Part shown: positions 36,721 through 45,807 of the stretch, in pieces | Layout of the letters: the number at the start of each line of letters is the position of its first letter | How positions within the stretch are numbered: position 1 is the first letter of the stretch | DNA from: Sphingobacteriaceae bacterium | GTDB taxonomy: Bacteria > Bacteroidota > Bacteroidia > B-17B0 > Aurantibacillaceae | NCBI GenBank assembly: GCA_016705695.1 | Contig: JADJLA010000001.1 | Coordinates: 372,001-436,000, forward strand | Reading direction: 5' to 3' | Length of the DNA stretch: 64,000 bases | The notes under the pieces: model-generated | Database searches by the model: none | Told to the model about the DNA's origin: nothing | The model's input: the letters and a program-made list of their open reading frames with translations, nothing else | Made by a program: the position numbers and the translations under genes

Positions 36721-37867
36721 TTCGTTTTGTTGGTTCCCAAACACTTGATCTAACGCCCTTACTGTACATTATAAAACCCTTTAATAAAGCATAATTCATG
36801 TTGTAAAAGTGCGCAATAAATAGCAAAGGTTTTATGGGATTTAAAACATTTATAAAAAGTGGCAGCATAAATAAAAAAAGTTGAAGCACGCTTAATCCTA
36901 AAAAGATCCTAGAGTGAAGTGCTAGATAGAGTGAACAGCCATAAATGATGAATAATAAAAATGGGGTGATCCAGCGTAATACTTTATGTGAAAAAAATGC
37001 ATAGGCCACTGCTTTCCAAGGAGGCCAAAGTAAATGTTTATAGCTGCTGAGGTTTTGATAATTACCAATAGAAATGCGCACCTTTCGCTTGAATTCTTCA
37101 GATGATTCGGATGGCAGATCCTCAAAGCAAATGGCTTCTTTTTCAAATAATACCTTTCCACCGTTGTTGATCACACCCATGGTAATATAAAAATCATCCA
37201 TGAAATAATTTTTGGGAACGGGAATGTATTTGTTACCACGGATGGCATAACAACCGCCTTCAGCACCTATCACTAATTGCCAGGTATTACTTTCCACTGC
37301 TTTGATCTTATTCTCTAGATTAAGATAATTCTTTTCTAAAGGTTGAATGCTAACATCGGTGTTGGAAGTTTTAATGATGTTGGAGCAAACTTGATGAACT
37401 TCAGGATAAGAAAAATGTTTCACAAGGTTTTTGATGGTGTTCTTGTCAAATATCACATTGGCATCGGTTAAAATAAAGATCTCGTCTTTACATTTTTCTG
37501 CCAATTGATTAATGATACCTGCTTTGCCTGTGCGCCCCGGAAAATTGATGAGATGAATATTCGAGTGCGTTCTGGCCAATTGTTCTACAATGGAATTCGT
37601 TTTATCGGTTGAGGCATCCGACCCAATATAGATATTCACCAAACTCATTGGGTAATCGCTGTTTAAAACACTAAACAGTTTTTCTGCGATCACTTTTTCT
37701 TCGTTATAAGCAGCAACTAATATTCCGATTTTGAATGTTGAATTCTCCTTAACTTCTTTGGCTTTTTTATTGGCAAATAACAAAAGTGTAAAGGGATAAA
37801 GAACGTAGGAATGTAAAACACCTAATGTGCAAATACCTAAAATTGAATATGCGATATAAGTGATCAA
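36713..37867 (-). CDS. Membrane glycosyltransferase, family GT2
   Basis: 384 residues. One membrane helix at the N-terminus (about 3-30). The GT2 catalytic domain contains ILVAAYNEEKVIAEKLFSVLN, IYIGSDASTDKT, ILTDANVIF (the DxD-type metal site) and EGGCYAIRGNKYIPVP. MDDFYITMGV and a QxxRW-like RKVRISIGNYQNL region follow, then at least three membrane helices at the C-terminus. It probably builds a cell-surface polysaccharide or LPS part on the cytoplasmic face of the inner membrane. It overlaps both neighbours (4 bp and 8 bp), so it is a core member of the envelope operon. Confidence 0.9.
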   Translation of the reverse strand: MITYIAYSILGICTLGVLHSYVLYPFTLLLFANKKAKEVKENSTFKIGILVAAYNEEKVIAEKLFSVLNSDYPMSLVNIYIGSDASTDKTNSIVEQLARTHSNIHLINFPGRTGKAGIINQLAEKCKDEIFILTDANVIFDKNTIKNLVKHFSYPEVHQVCSNIIKTSNTDVSIQPLEKNYLNLENKIKAVESNTWQLVIGAEGGCYAIRGNKYIPVPKNYFMDDFYITMGVINNGGKVLFEKEAICFEDLPSESSEEFKRKVRISIGNYQNLSSYKHLLWPPWKAVAYAFFSHKVLRWITPFLLFIIYGCSLYLALHSRIFLGLSVLQLFLFMLPLFINVLNPIKPLLFIAHFYNMNYALLKGFIMYSKGVRSSVWEPTKRNA

Positions 37868-39063
37868 TGCAATTTTTTGTAATGGTCTAAAAGTTTTTTG
37901 GTGATCGATCTATTAACTAAATGTTCTTTTGCAAATTGTTTAGCGTTTTGTTCCAAATTTTTCTTTTCTGTTGCCGAACTCAATAAACGATCTATCGCAT
38001 TTGTAAACTCTTCGGCAGAGTCAGCTATTAACATGTGTTCTCCTTTTGTAATAGCAATTCCTTCAGCTCCAATACTTGTTGATACAATTGCTTTGCCGTA
38101 AGCTAAACCTTCCACTAGTTTTATTCTTAATCCACTTCCCGAAAGTAAAGGCACAAGCATGATATCGTAGGTGCTGTAAAAATCGCGATTATTAATTACG
38201 TTTTCTTCTATCTGAACATTGTGTAATTGAAGAGTTTTGAACTTTTGAGGCATATGTCGCCCGGCAATAATGAATTTGCAGTTGGGATGCTTTGCATTGA
38301 TTTTACCCCAACAATTGTTCAGGAACCAATCTACAGATTCCAGATTTGGCATCCAATCCATGGAGCCAAAGGAAAATATCGTGTTTTCTTGTTTTATTAC
38401 ATTAACGTTTTGTTCGTAATCGACAAGGTCAACTCCGGTTAAACATGTAACTATATTGAGTTTTGGAAATTGTTTATGAATGTGATCTTTATCGGCATCA
38501 GTGATAGTTACAATAACATCTACTTTTGTAAAGATCTCTTCTTCATATGTTTTTAAACGGGAATTCTGGATTTTTAAATAGGCTTTTTTTAAACCGTTAG
38601 ATTCATTTGAGATGTGTCGTTGCCAAATAAGATGTTCAATATTGTGCGCTCTTAAAGCGATCTTTGCCTTGCTGAATTTTTTAATGGTCGCGATGTAAGG
38701 TGCCATAAATAACCCTTCCAATTGTATAACATCAAACGTGTTCTTTTGAAGCGTTTCTATAAGCGCATCTTCAAATTCTTTAAAATAGAATCTGCTAATG
38801 AAATACGATTTGGAGCTAAAGAGGTTTAAAAAAGCGCCTAAGGCACCGGGACTTGTATCCTTGTAAACAGAACGATAATGTGTTTTGGTTTTGAATTCTT
38901 GTGGTACCGAACTATCTTCTTTAAAGTGTTTTTTTGTATTGATAGTGAGAAGATGTAATTCCGCATTATTTTCATACAAGCCACGCGCCATATTGTAAAT
39001 AGCAATGCTGCTGCCATCATTAGCAGGAAAAGGGGCTTTATTACATAGTTGCAATATGCGCAT
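37864..39063 (-). CDS. Glycosyltransferase, family GT4 (GT-B fold)
   Basis: 399 residues. The N-terminal half has the donor-independent Rossmann start (MRILQLCNKAPFPANDGSSIAIYNMARGL). The C-terminal half carries the GT4 nucleotide-sugar site: FSFGSMDWMPNLESVDWFLNN, FIIAGRHMPQ, DIMLVPLLSGSGLRIKLVEGLAYGKAIVSTSIGAEGI with the ExxxxxE-type glutamate. No membrane helix is obvious. It likely adds a sugar to LPS core or another glycan. It overlaps the GT2 gene by 4 bp and the LptF/G gene by one base. Confidence 0.92.
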   Translation of the reverse strand: MRILQLCNKAPFPANDGSSIAIYNMARGLYENNAELHLLTINTKKHFKEDSSVPQEFKTKTHYRSVYKDTSPGALGAFLNLFSSKSYFISRFYFKEFEDALIETLQKNTFDVIQLEGLFMAPYIATIKKFSKAKIALRAHNIEHLIWQRHISNESNGLKKAYLKIQNSRLKTYEEEIFTKVDVIVTITDADKDHIHKQFPKLNIVTCLTGVDLVDYEQNVNVIKQENTIFSFGSMDWMPNLESVDWFLNNCWGKINAKHPNCKFIIAGRHMPQKFKTLQLHNVQIEENVINNRDFYSTYDIMLVPLLSGSGLRIKLVEGLAYGKAIVSTSIGAEGIAITKGEHMLIADSAEEFTNAIDRLLSSATEKKNLEQNAKQFAKEHLVNRSITKKLLDHYKKLH

Positions 39064-40490
39064 TAGCTGCCGCGTTTAAATAGTTTTTGAAAGAAAATAA
39101 GATAACTGGTAACATCAAACAAGGCCGAATCTTTAGCGGCTTTATACGTAAGAAAAATACTTATTGGTAAAAATATACCTAATGGTATCCACATCGCTTG
39201 CCAAGGAGCTAATTTGCCTTCTAAAGCTACAGTGGTAAACGCTTCGGTTAAAACAAAATAAGCTAAAAAGAAAAACACCGCTGTTACTACCGGCAAACCT
39301 AAACCACCTTTACGGATAATTGCCCCCAAGGGTGCGCCAATAAAGAATAAAATAATACACGCAAAGCACACCACGATCTTTTTATGCCACTCTACAACTA
39401 ATTGTGTTAGCCCGTCGATCTCTGTCTTTTGAATATTACTTGCATTCTCCAGAACGCCAATATTATTTCGGGTGATATTCAAAGCGTAATCATATAATTT
39501 ATAATAATCTTCCTTAATGAGTTTAGAGCTTAACGTATCGAGGTGAACTAAAGCGTATTTGGTTTTTGCGGTATCGGTTAAATTGCTTTTTATAAAAAAA
39601 TAGTCTCTCATTTGTTTGTCTAATTGCTTAGCTATTGTGCGTAAATTTCTTCTTGATGAATCGGCAATGGAATCCAATTGCCAAATATTCATCATCTCGG
39701 CATAGCCCTTAAATAATTTCTCATCGGTTCTATTTAATTTGAAATCGGTGAGCTCAATATTTACTTGCAATTGTTTAAAGTTAAGTATGCTCAAAGCTTT
39801 GGCCTTACTGGTATTCTCTTTATTTAAAACTGTTTCGTAGCGATTGCCATCTTTCATAATCAGTACCAAAGCGCCTGTATCTGAAGTAGTGGTCATTCGC
39901 GCTGCTTTGGCATACGTTTGAATGGTGTTTCCATCGTTGGCACTATGATCGTAGATCAAAATATTTTTAAGCGTGTCTTTATTCTGCGATTTGTCGCCAA
40001 CCAATATCGAATAATTATCAAGTTTATTATAAAAGATCCCTTCTTTGATATTCACAGTTTGTTTTTTCTGCCGAATATCATACAGCAACGTAGTGGATTT
40101 TAAACTAACGGTAGGCAAAATAAAATTGTTGAATAAAAATGTAAGTCCTGCCAAAATTAAGATCAAAACAATAAGCGGTTTCATGATCCTAAAAAGCGAA
40201 AGTCCAGAAGACTTCATTGCGGCCAATTCGTAATTTTCGGCCAAATTCCCAAAACTCATAATGGATGCTAATAGTACAGCCAATGGAATGCATTGTGGAA
40301 TGATGGTTATCCAGGCGTAAGCGAAAAGTTTTATAAGGTCAATTGTACGTAAACCCTTACCTATCAATTCATCCAGATAGGTGATAACAATCTGTACTAA
40401 AAAGAACAAAAAAACACTAACGAAAAGTGTGGCCAAAAAAGGCGGCACAAAACTTGAAATCAGCAGTTTATGTAGTTTCTTAAAATTCAC
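39063..40490 (-). CDS. LptF/LptG-family lipopolysaccharide export permease
   Basis: 475 residues. Three membrane helices lie near the N-terminus (for example FLATLFVSVFLFFLVQIVI and LIKLFAYAWITIIPQCIPLAVLLASIMSF) and three near the C-terminus, separated by a periplasmic domain of about 250 residues. This is the LptF/G (YjgP/YjgQ) architecture. FGNLAENYELAAMKSSGLSLFRIM is the typical cytoplasmic coupling segment. With LptB and LptC it extracts LPS from the inner membrane. It heads the operon: LptF/G, GT4, GT2, OstA-like, barrel. It is divergent from the polysaccharide cluster at 40568. Confidence 0.93.
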   Translation of the reverse strand: MNFKKLHKLLISSFVPPFLATLFVSVFLFFLVQIVITYLDELIGKGLRTIDLIKLFAYAWITIIPQCIPLAVLLASIMSFGNLAENYELAAMKSSGLSLFRIMKPLIVLILILAGLTFLFNNFILPTVSLKSTTLLYDIRQKKQTVNIKEGIFYNKLDNYSILVGDKSQNKDTLKNILIYDHSANDGNTIQTYAKAARMTTTSDTGALVLIMKDGNRYETVLNKENTSKAKALSILNFKQLQVNIELTDFKLNRTDEKLFKGYAEMMNIWQLDSIADSSRRNLRTIAKQLDKQMRDYFFIKSNLTDTAKTKYALVHLDTLSSKLIKEDYYKLYDYALNITRNNIGVLENASNIQKTEIDGLTQLVVEWHKKIVVCFACIILFFIGAPLGAIIRKGGLGLPVVTAVFFFLAYFVLTEAFTTVALEGKLAPWQAMWIPLGIFLPISIFLTYKAAKDSALFDVTSYLIFFQKLFKRGS

Positions 40491-40552
40491 AATTTTCGTT
40501 TAAAAATAAGATTTCTTAATTAGAAAATAAGCATTAATTTCACAATTGTTGT

Positions 40553-40560
40553 TATTTTTG
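40553..40560 (+). promoter_or_regulatory. Promoter -7 element for the GT2 cluster
   Basis: TATTTTTG matches TAnnTTTG exactly. It ends only 7 bp before the ATG at 40568, implying a very short leader or a leaderless mRNA. The -33 element is unclear. Confidence 0.5.
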
Positions 40561-40567
40561 TGAGCAT

Positions 40568-41320
40568 ATGATACATGGTAAAAAAATAGTGGTGGTGCTG
40601 CCTGCATACAATGCAGCTTTAACCCTAAAAAAAACATACGAAGAGATCCCATTTGATATTGTGGATGACGTAGTGTTGGTAGATGACAACAGTAAGGATA
40701 ATACTGTTGAAGTTGCACATAGTGTTGGTATTAAACATGTAATTAAACATGAGAAAAATAAAGGCTATGGTGGAAATCAAAAAACCTGTTATGATAAGGC
40801 TTTAGATCTGAAGGCTGATATTGTTATCATGCTTCATCCGGATTATCAATATACACCAAAGTTGATCCATAGCATGAGTTACATTATTGCTAATGAATTA
40901 TATCCTGTTGTTTTTGGCTCGCGGATATTGGGTAAAGGTGCTTTAAAAGGAGGTATGCCCATGTATAAATATATTTTTAATCGCATGCTTACCTTTACTC
41001 AAAATGTATTAGTAAATCAAAAATTATCTGAATATCATACTGGCTACAGAGCATTTAGTAAAGAAGTTCTTTTAGGAATTAATTACCATGCAAACTCAGA
41101 TGATTTTGTATTTGACAATCAAATGATCTCACAAATATTTTATGCGGGATTTGACATTGCTGAAGTTACTTGTCCAACAAAATATTTCCCTGAAGCAAGT
41201 AGTATCAATTTTGCTCGTAGTGCTAAATATGGAATGGGTGTATTAGGCACCTCGTTCGTTCATTTTTTCAATAAGATCGGATTAATGAATAGTAAGATCT
41301 ATAAACCAAAAGATAAATAA
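40568..41320 (+). CDS. Glycosyltransferase, family GT2 (DPM1-like)
   Basis: 250 residues, a single soluble GT-A domain: VVVLPAYNAALTLKKTYEEI at the N-terminus, VLVDDNSKDNT, HEKNKGYGGNQKTCYDKAL and MLHPDYQYTP. It belongs to the group annotated as dolichol-phosphate-mannose-synthase-like. In bacteria such enzymes usually load a sugar on undecaprenyl phosphate or extend a glycan. There is no C-terminal membrane anchor. It is first gene of a four-gene plus-strand unit ending in a flippase. Confidence 0.9.
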   Translation: MIHGKKIVVVLPAYNAALTLKKTYEEIPFDIVDDVVLVDDNSKDNTVEVAHSVGIKHVIKHEKNKGYGGNQKTCYDKALDLKADIVIMLHPDYQYTPKLIHSMSYIIANELYPVVFGSRILGKGALKGGMPMYKYIFNRMLTFTQNVLVNQKLSEYHTGYRAFSKEVLLGINYHANSDDFVFDNQMISQIFYAGFDIAEVTCPTKYFPEASSINFARSAKYGMGVLGTSFVHFFNKIGLMNSKIYKPKDK

Positions 41321-41321
41321 A

Positions 41322-41999
41322 ATGGCAGTATATCGCTTTAGAGTTTGTTTGGAAGACAATGAAGATGTTTATAGAGACATTGATATTAAGGCTGCCCAAA
41401 GTTTTGATCTATTTCATGACTGTATACAAGAAGCATTTAAATTTGATAAAAAACACGCGGCTTCTTTTTTTGTGAGTGATGATTATTGGCGTAAGAATGA
41501 AGAGATCACTTTGAACAAAGAAGATCTTGCATTGGATGAGGAAGACAAGCGCCGTAAGATCGAGCGTAAGTATTTAATGAAGGAAACCAAGATCGCTAAA
41601 TTCATTGAGCAACCTCATCAGCGTTTTGTTTACGTATTTGATCCCGAAGCACAGTGGTGTTTTTTAATTGAAATGCTTAAGATCGTAAATGAGGATGCGA
41701 AATTGAGTTATCCTGTTTGTATCAGAACAGCAGGGAATGCACCTAAGCAATACAAGACCTTAAACATTATTAAGGATGATCTTACTCCGGAAATGGCTCT
41801 TGCAGCTATTTTGAGCGAAGACTCTTCTGATGAGGAAGCATATAAGACATTAGATACAGGTGAAGAGGGAATTGAAGATGACGACCTTGTTGCACTTGAG
41901 GGAGAAGAGGGAGAGGATGAAGCGGATTCAGAAGAAGGAGAAGATTCAGAAGGTGGCGAGGATATGGATCCTTCGGCGTTTGAAGAAGACGAACATTAA
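41322..41999 (+). CDS. pRiA4b ORF-3-like (IS1096 passenger TnpR family) protein with acidic tail
   Basis: 225 residues. The N-terminal about 170 residues resemble the plasmid pRiA4b ORF-3 domain: AVYRFRVCLEDNEDVYRDIDIKAAQSFDLFHDCIQEAF, then FFVSDDYW and FVYVFDPEAQWCFLIEML. The last 45 residues are nearly all Glu, Asp, Gly and Ser (EGEEGEDEADSEEGEDSEGG), a disordered acidic tail. Despite the transposon-derived family name there is no transposase or terminal repeat here. It starts one base after the preceding stop, so it belongs to the operon. Function is unknown. Confidence 0.8.
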   Translation: MAVYRFRVCLEDNEDVYRDIDIKAAQSFDLFHDCIQEAFKFDKKHAASFFVSDDYWRKNEEITLNKEDLALDEEDKRRKIERKYLMKETKIAKFIEQPHQRFVYVFDPEAQWCFLIEMLKIVNEDAKLSYPVCIRTAGNAPKQYKTLNIIKDDLTPEMALAAILSEDSSDEEAYKTLDTGEEGIEDDDLVALEGEEGEDEADSEEGEDSEGGEDMDPSAFEEDEH

Positions 42000-42028
42000 C
42001 ATTTCAAATTAATAGATCAATACGCACC

Positions 42029-42718
42029 ATGGGATTAAAGGAAAGCCTTTTAAAGATAGAATTCATTAAGAACATCAAAAGGAATCAACAGAAGAAAAAG
42101 TTCAAAGGCTCTGCAGAATATTGGGATGAGCGTTACAGAACACAAGGAAATTCGGGAAGCGGTTCGTACGATCATTTAGCGCAGTTTAAAGCTGATATTT
42201 TAAATCCCTTTGTTACAAAAAACAATATTGATACGGTGATGGAGTTTGGATGCGGTGATGGCAACCAATTAAAGCTTGCAAAATACCCAAATTACATTGG
42301 ATTGGATGTGAGTCCAAAGGCTATAGAAATGTGTCATCAACTTTTTAAAGATGATAAAAACAAAAGTTTCTTATTATATAATAGTTTAGCATTCTATGAT
42401 AATCACAACATCATAAAGGCTGATCTTACAATGTCACTAGATGTATTATATCATCTAGTGGAAAAACAGATCTTCGAAAAATACTTGACCGACCTTTTTA
42501 ATACATCAAAAAAATACGTGATCATTTACGCCACCGATTTTGACCAAAAAGAAGAGCCAATTTACCAGCACGAGAATAGAAGAAGCTTTTCGGCGTTTGT
42601 TGCAAAGCAATTCCCTAATTTTAAATTGATCGATCAGATCAAAAATAAGTACGCAGATGTGAAAAATGGTGAAATTGGATCTGATTGCGACTTCTTTATA
42701 TACGAAAAGCAAAAATAA
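42029..42718 (+). CDS. Class I SAM-dependent methyltransferase
   Basis: 229 residues. Motif I, TVMEFGCGDGNQLKLA (about residues 70-85), and YIGLDVSPKAIEMC define the S-adenosylmethionine site. ADLTMSLDVLYHLVE fits motif IV of the class I fold. The N-terminal SAEYWDERYRTQGNSGSGS is seen in methyltransferases of polysaccharide clusters. The substrate is not predictable. It sits 29 bp after the preceding gene and 33 bp before the flippase, and so is probably co-transcribed. Confidence 0.9.
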   Translation: MGLKESLLKIEFIKNIKRNQQKKKFKGSAEYWDERYRTQGNSGSGSYDHLAQFKADILNPFVTKNNIDTVMEFGCGDGNQLKLAKYPNYIGLDVSPKAIEMCHQLFKDDKNKSFLLYNSLAFYDNHNIIKADLTMSLDVLYHLVEKQIFEKYLTDLFNTSKKYVIIYATDFDQKEEPIYQHENRRSFSAFVAKQFPNFKLIDQIKNKYADVKNGEIGSDCDFFIYEKQK

Positions 42719-42751
42719 ATGCACAACTCTAACGTTATGGTGCATTAAGAT

Positions 42752-44206
42752 ATGATCAGTAAAGGTTTTCTTAAATCATCCATCGTTTACACCATTGGTG
42801 GAGCTATGCCAATGTTGGCAAGCATTATCCTTTTACCATTTTATACCAATAACCTTAACGAACTGCATTTTTTACAGGTTGCTTTTTATATCAGCATCTC
42901 CTTATTATTTCAGGTCCTGTTCACCTTTTCTTTAGATACTTTTTTTGGAGTAAAGTATACCCAGCTAAGCGATCAACCCGAAAAGCAAAGGCAATTCATT
43001 GGTACAACTGCAATTTTATTATTGCTCATTGGAGTTTTTTGGTTAGCAGTAATGGCTATATCAGGAACGGCATTAATGAATGTTGTGTTTAGAGCCGATT
43101 ACGAAATGCAATTTTGGCCTTATGGTTTTTATGCCGTAATAACTGCTTTTTTTAATTCGTATTTTAAAACGTGCACAAATGCGCTTATATATCTTAAAAG
43201 ACCAGTCCTTTTTTTAAGTGTCAATTTTATCAATTTTGTGGCCACTCTGCTTATTTCCATTGGAGGATTGTATTTGTATCCCGAATCTATTATTGGACCC
43301 ATGTATGGCCGTTTATTAAGTGGTGCGATCATTTTTATAATGGCGCATTTTATTTTTGTAAAATACGGTTCGTTCAAATTCAATAAGGAGTTTTTACCCG
43401 AAATCAAACAATTTTGCATGCCCTTTTTATTTTATGTGCTTTCGGGTTGGATCTTAAGTCAGATCGATCGTTTTATGCTTCAATCTTACATTGATAAGGT
43501 GGATCTAAATACTTACGACCTTGTTTTAAAGTGTTTTTTTGGGATAGAGTTCTTACAAAATAGTTTATCAGCGGTAATATTCCCAAAGCTTTACGAAATA
43601 TGGAATAAACAAGAGCGATTAAGCACTACAAAGGAGAGTAATCGATATTTTAATGTATTTACAGCTGTAAATATCATTCAGCTCATTGTATTTTGTATTG
43701 CTATTCCAATCCTTTACAAACTGCTCATCACCAAACAAAGTTTTTACGATGCGGCAAGCTATATTGGGATACTGGCGGCCGGATATGGTTTACGAAGCAT
43801 TCTCAACTTCTATCTCTCTACTATTTTGTTTGCTAAAAACACTCTCACACTTTTAAAGATCTTCGGTTTCAGCGCTATCTTTCAAATTGTGATCACGTAT
43901 TTTGCAGCTACGTATTTAGGACTGATGGGAGTGATCTATGCGGGAATTTTAACCAAAGTACTTCAAGTGATCCTCTCGGCGGGTTTAACCAAACGGATCT
44001 TTGTTTATGAGTTCAATTACTTTAAGATCTATCTAATTCCACTGCTATATCTTTTGATCAATGCACTGCAGTTTTATTTTTTACCGGATTATGATGTGCG
44101 ACTTTATCTCGCCCAATTAGGCGTTTTTGCTTTGGTATTCTACTTTGTTTTTAAAAATGAGATAAAACAGGTGTTGATCCAATTCAAAGTTATCAAACCA
44201 TTATAA
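42752..44206 (+). CDS. Polysaccharide flippase (Wzx-like, MOP superfamily)
   Basis: 484 residues with about 14 hydrophobic helices and almost no soluble domain. The start FLKSSIVYTIGGAMPMLASIILLPFYTNNL is the classic beginning of Wzx/RfbX-type exporters. It should flip a lipid-linked oligosaccharide across the inner membrane, matching the glycosyltransferase and methyltransferase upstream. A 7-bp hairpin (AATGCAC/GTGCATT, about 42718-42746) lies in the gap just before the start and could reduce its expression relative to upstream genes. Confidence 0.9.
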   Translation: MISKGFLKSSIVYTIGGAMPMLASIILLPFYTNNLNELHFLQVAFYISISLLFQVLFTFSLDTFFGVKYTQLSDQPEKQRQFIGTTAILLLLIGVFWLAVMAISGTALMNVVFRADYEMQFWPYGFYAVITAFFNSYFKTCTNALIYLKRPVLFLSVNFINFVATLLISIGGLYLYPESIIGPMYGRLLSGAIIFIMAHFIFVKYGSFKFNKEFLPEIKQFCMPFLFYVLSGWILSQIDRFMLQSYIDKVDLNTYDLVLKCFFGIEFLQNSLSAVIFPKLYEIWNKQERLSTTKESNRYFNVFTAVNIIQLIVFCIAIPILYKLLITKQSFYDAASYIGILAAGYGLRSILNFYLSTILFAKNTLTLLKIFGFSAIFQIVITYFAATYLGLMGVIYAGILTKVLQVILSAGLTKRIFVYEFNYFKIYLIPLLYLLINALQFYFLPDYDVRLYLAQLGVFALVFYFVFKNEIKQVLIQFKVIKPL

Positions 44207-44215
44207 GAATTCCTC

Positions 44216-44240
44216 GCAGCTCCGCTGCTAACGCTTTTTT
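44216..44240 (+). terminator. Weak terminator after the flippase gene
   Basis: GCAGC-TCC-GCTGC (44216-44228), then TAACGC and six T (44235-44240). The stem is only 5 bp and the T run is displaced, so confidence is modest. Confidence 0.4.
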
Positions 44241-44242
44241 AA

Positions 44243-44379
44243 GCCACGAATTACACTAATTTTCACTAATCTGTGTTTATGCATCAGTCAAATTACACTA
44301 ACCTATATTTTTATTATTAAACACAGTTTAGTGTAGTTTTATCCAATTTGGATTAGTGAAAATTAGTGTAATTCGTGGC
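44243..44379. repeat. Inverted-repeat element, family 2, copy 2 (perfect 29-bp arms)
   Basis: A 137-bp element whose first 29 bases (44243-44271, starting GCCACGAATTACACTAATT) are the exact reverse complement of its last 29 (44351-44379). Further in, CTGTGTTTA (44271-44279) pairs with TAAACACAG, so the whole element can fold into one long hairpin. It is related to 21745-21856. It lies between convergent genes. Confidence 0.9.
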
Positions 44380-44394
44380 AAGAAATGATGCAAA

Positions 44395-44409
44395 CTCGGC
44401 GAAGCCGAG
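44395..44409 (-). terminator. Possible terminator of the SurA-like gene
   Basis: CTCGGC-GAA-GCCGAG, a perfect 6-bp stem, 11 bp after the leftward stop codon. The minus strand continues TTTGC, a weak T tract. Confidence 0.4.
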
Positions 44410-44419
44410 ATAGAGTAAT

Positions 44420-45763
44420 TTAATTAGCTAGATTCCAACTGTTCTCAAAGCTGCACTTTTTGTAATCGTCGTCTACTTTGATATAAGTTAATTTCGAACG
44501 TTTTTTGATCCATTCCTTCAATGCTTTTCTGTTCTTATCACCGGTTGCCATTTGTTGAATCTTTTGGTAATCATCTTTCATGTTTGCTTTGTGAGGATCG
44601 ATACGATTCTTTAATTTGATAACACGAAAGGCAGGTTTATTGTCGGTGTAATTAGTGTATTCCATGGTTTTACTCATTTCTCCAATGCCTAATTCCGCAA
44701 TGGTTTGCACCAATTTTTGGTCGATCTGACTAATATCTTCAATGGTCCATTTCGGGCTCGCCGTCATTGGATTTACCATCAATCCGGCATTTTGCACGGT
44801 CTCTTTATCGTCGCTAAATTTTATTACAGCCTCTTCAAATGTGATGCTTCCTGCACGAATTGCACTTGCAATTGAATCAAGTTGGATCTTGCTTTTATAA
44901 TAATCGGTATTACTCATTTTTGGAATAAGAAGAATATGTCGGATATCTAAAAGATCTCCTTTACGAGCTACCAATTGCATGAAGTGAAAGCCAAAAGGGG
45001 TTTCAAATACATGCGAGATCTCTCCCGTTTTTAAACGGTAAGCAACCGCTTCAAATTCGCCAACCATTTGCCCACGAAAAACATTAGTAATAACTCCACC
45101 TTCTTTTGCTGAGCCGGGATCTTCGCTGTAAATACGTGCCAATACACTCATGCTTTCGCCACCTATAACGCGTTCTCGGTAACCTTCTAATTTTTCTTTT
45201 GCTTCTTTTTTAGCTTCAGCACTAAATGTTGGTTTCTTAACTATTTGTTGCATTTCATGTTCAGAGCTTATCAATGGCAAACTATCTTCAGGAATTGTGC
45301 TAAAGAAGGCACGGATCTCGGCAGGAGACAATTTTGCCTCAGGAGAGATCTTAGCTTGCATCTTTTGCGCTAATAATTGTTCTTGTACATCTGCTCTAAA
45401 ATCATCTTTGATAACATTGGTACGTTTACCGTAGAATTGCTCTAACTTTTCTTCACTTCCAAATTGATTGATATAATAATTCAAACGTTTATTTAATTCG
45501 TTCTCTATTTCCGCATCAGTTACTGTAATACTATCTCTATCGGCTTGGGCTACTAATAATTTTTGGAAAAGCACTTGTTCAAAAGCAGCACATTTGCTTA
45601 TTTTCTCTTCGTTCTTTTCTTGCATCAACATAGCGTTTTGCAAGTCACTCAATAAAATGGGGTATTTGCCAACAACGCCTATCACTTTATCAATACTTTC
45701 TTTTTGGGAGAACGACATGAATGAAATAAAAGTGAGCAGAATTATAAAGAGCTTTTTTGGCAT
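44420..45763 (-). CDS. SurA-like periplasmic chaperone / parvulin isomerase
   Basis: 447 residues with a signal peptide (MPKKLFIILLTFISFMSFSQ). A SurA N-terminal domain follows (SIDKVIGVVGKYPILLSDLQNAM), with Cys58 and late Cys near the C-terminus. The first parvulin domain (about 170-270) contains VLARIYSEDPGSAKEGGVI and FETPFGFHFMQLV. The second (about 270-380) begins LDIRHILLIPK and has FEEAVIKFSDDKETVQNAGL. The family escorts outer-membrane proteins through the periplasm. It is last of four genes in a minus-strand run with a related lipoprotein, a barrel and RF3. Confidence 0.9.
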   Translation of the reverse strand: MPKKLFIILLTFISFMSFSQKESIDKVIGVVGKYPILLSDLQNAMLMQEKNEEKISKCAAFEQVLFQKLLVAQADRDSITVTDAEIENELNKRLNYYINQFGSEEKLEQFYGKRTNVIKDDFRADVQEQLLAQKMQAKISPEAKLSPAEIRAFFSTIPEDSLPLISSEHEMQQIVKKPTFSAEAKKEAKEKLEGYRERVIGGESMSVLARIYSEDPGSAKEGGVITNVFRGQMVGEFEAVAYRLKTGEISHVFETPFGFHFMQLVARKGDLLDIRHILLIPKMSNTDYYKSKIQLDSIASAIRAGSITFEEAVIKFSDDKETVQNAGLMVNPMTASPKWTIEDISQIDQKLVQTIAELGIGEMSKTMEYTNYTDNKPAFRVIKLKNRIDPHKANMKDDYQKIQQMATGDKNRKALKEWIKKRSKLTYIKVDDDYKKCSFENSWNLAN

Positions 45764-45807
45764 TTGGTAAAATTACATATTATAAGCTACTAAAGGCTAA
45801 AAAAACC

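Noticed and set aside
41322..41999. An insertion sequence, suggested by the IS1096-passenger family name
   Set aside because: No transposase, terminal inverted repeats or target duplication was found around it.
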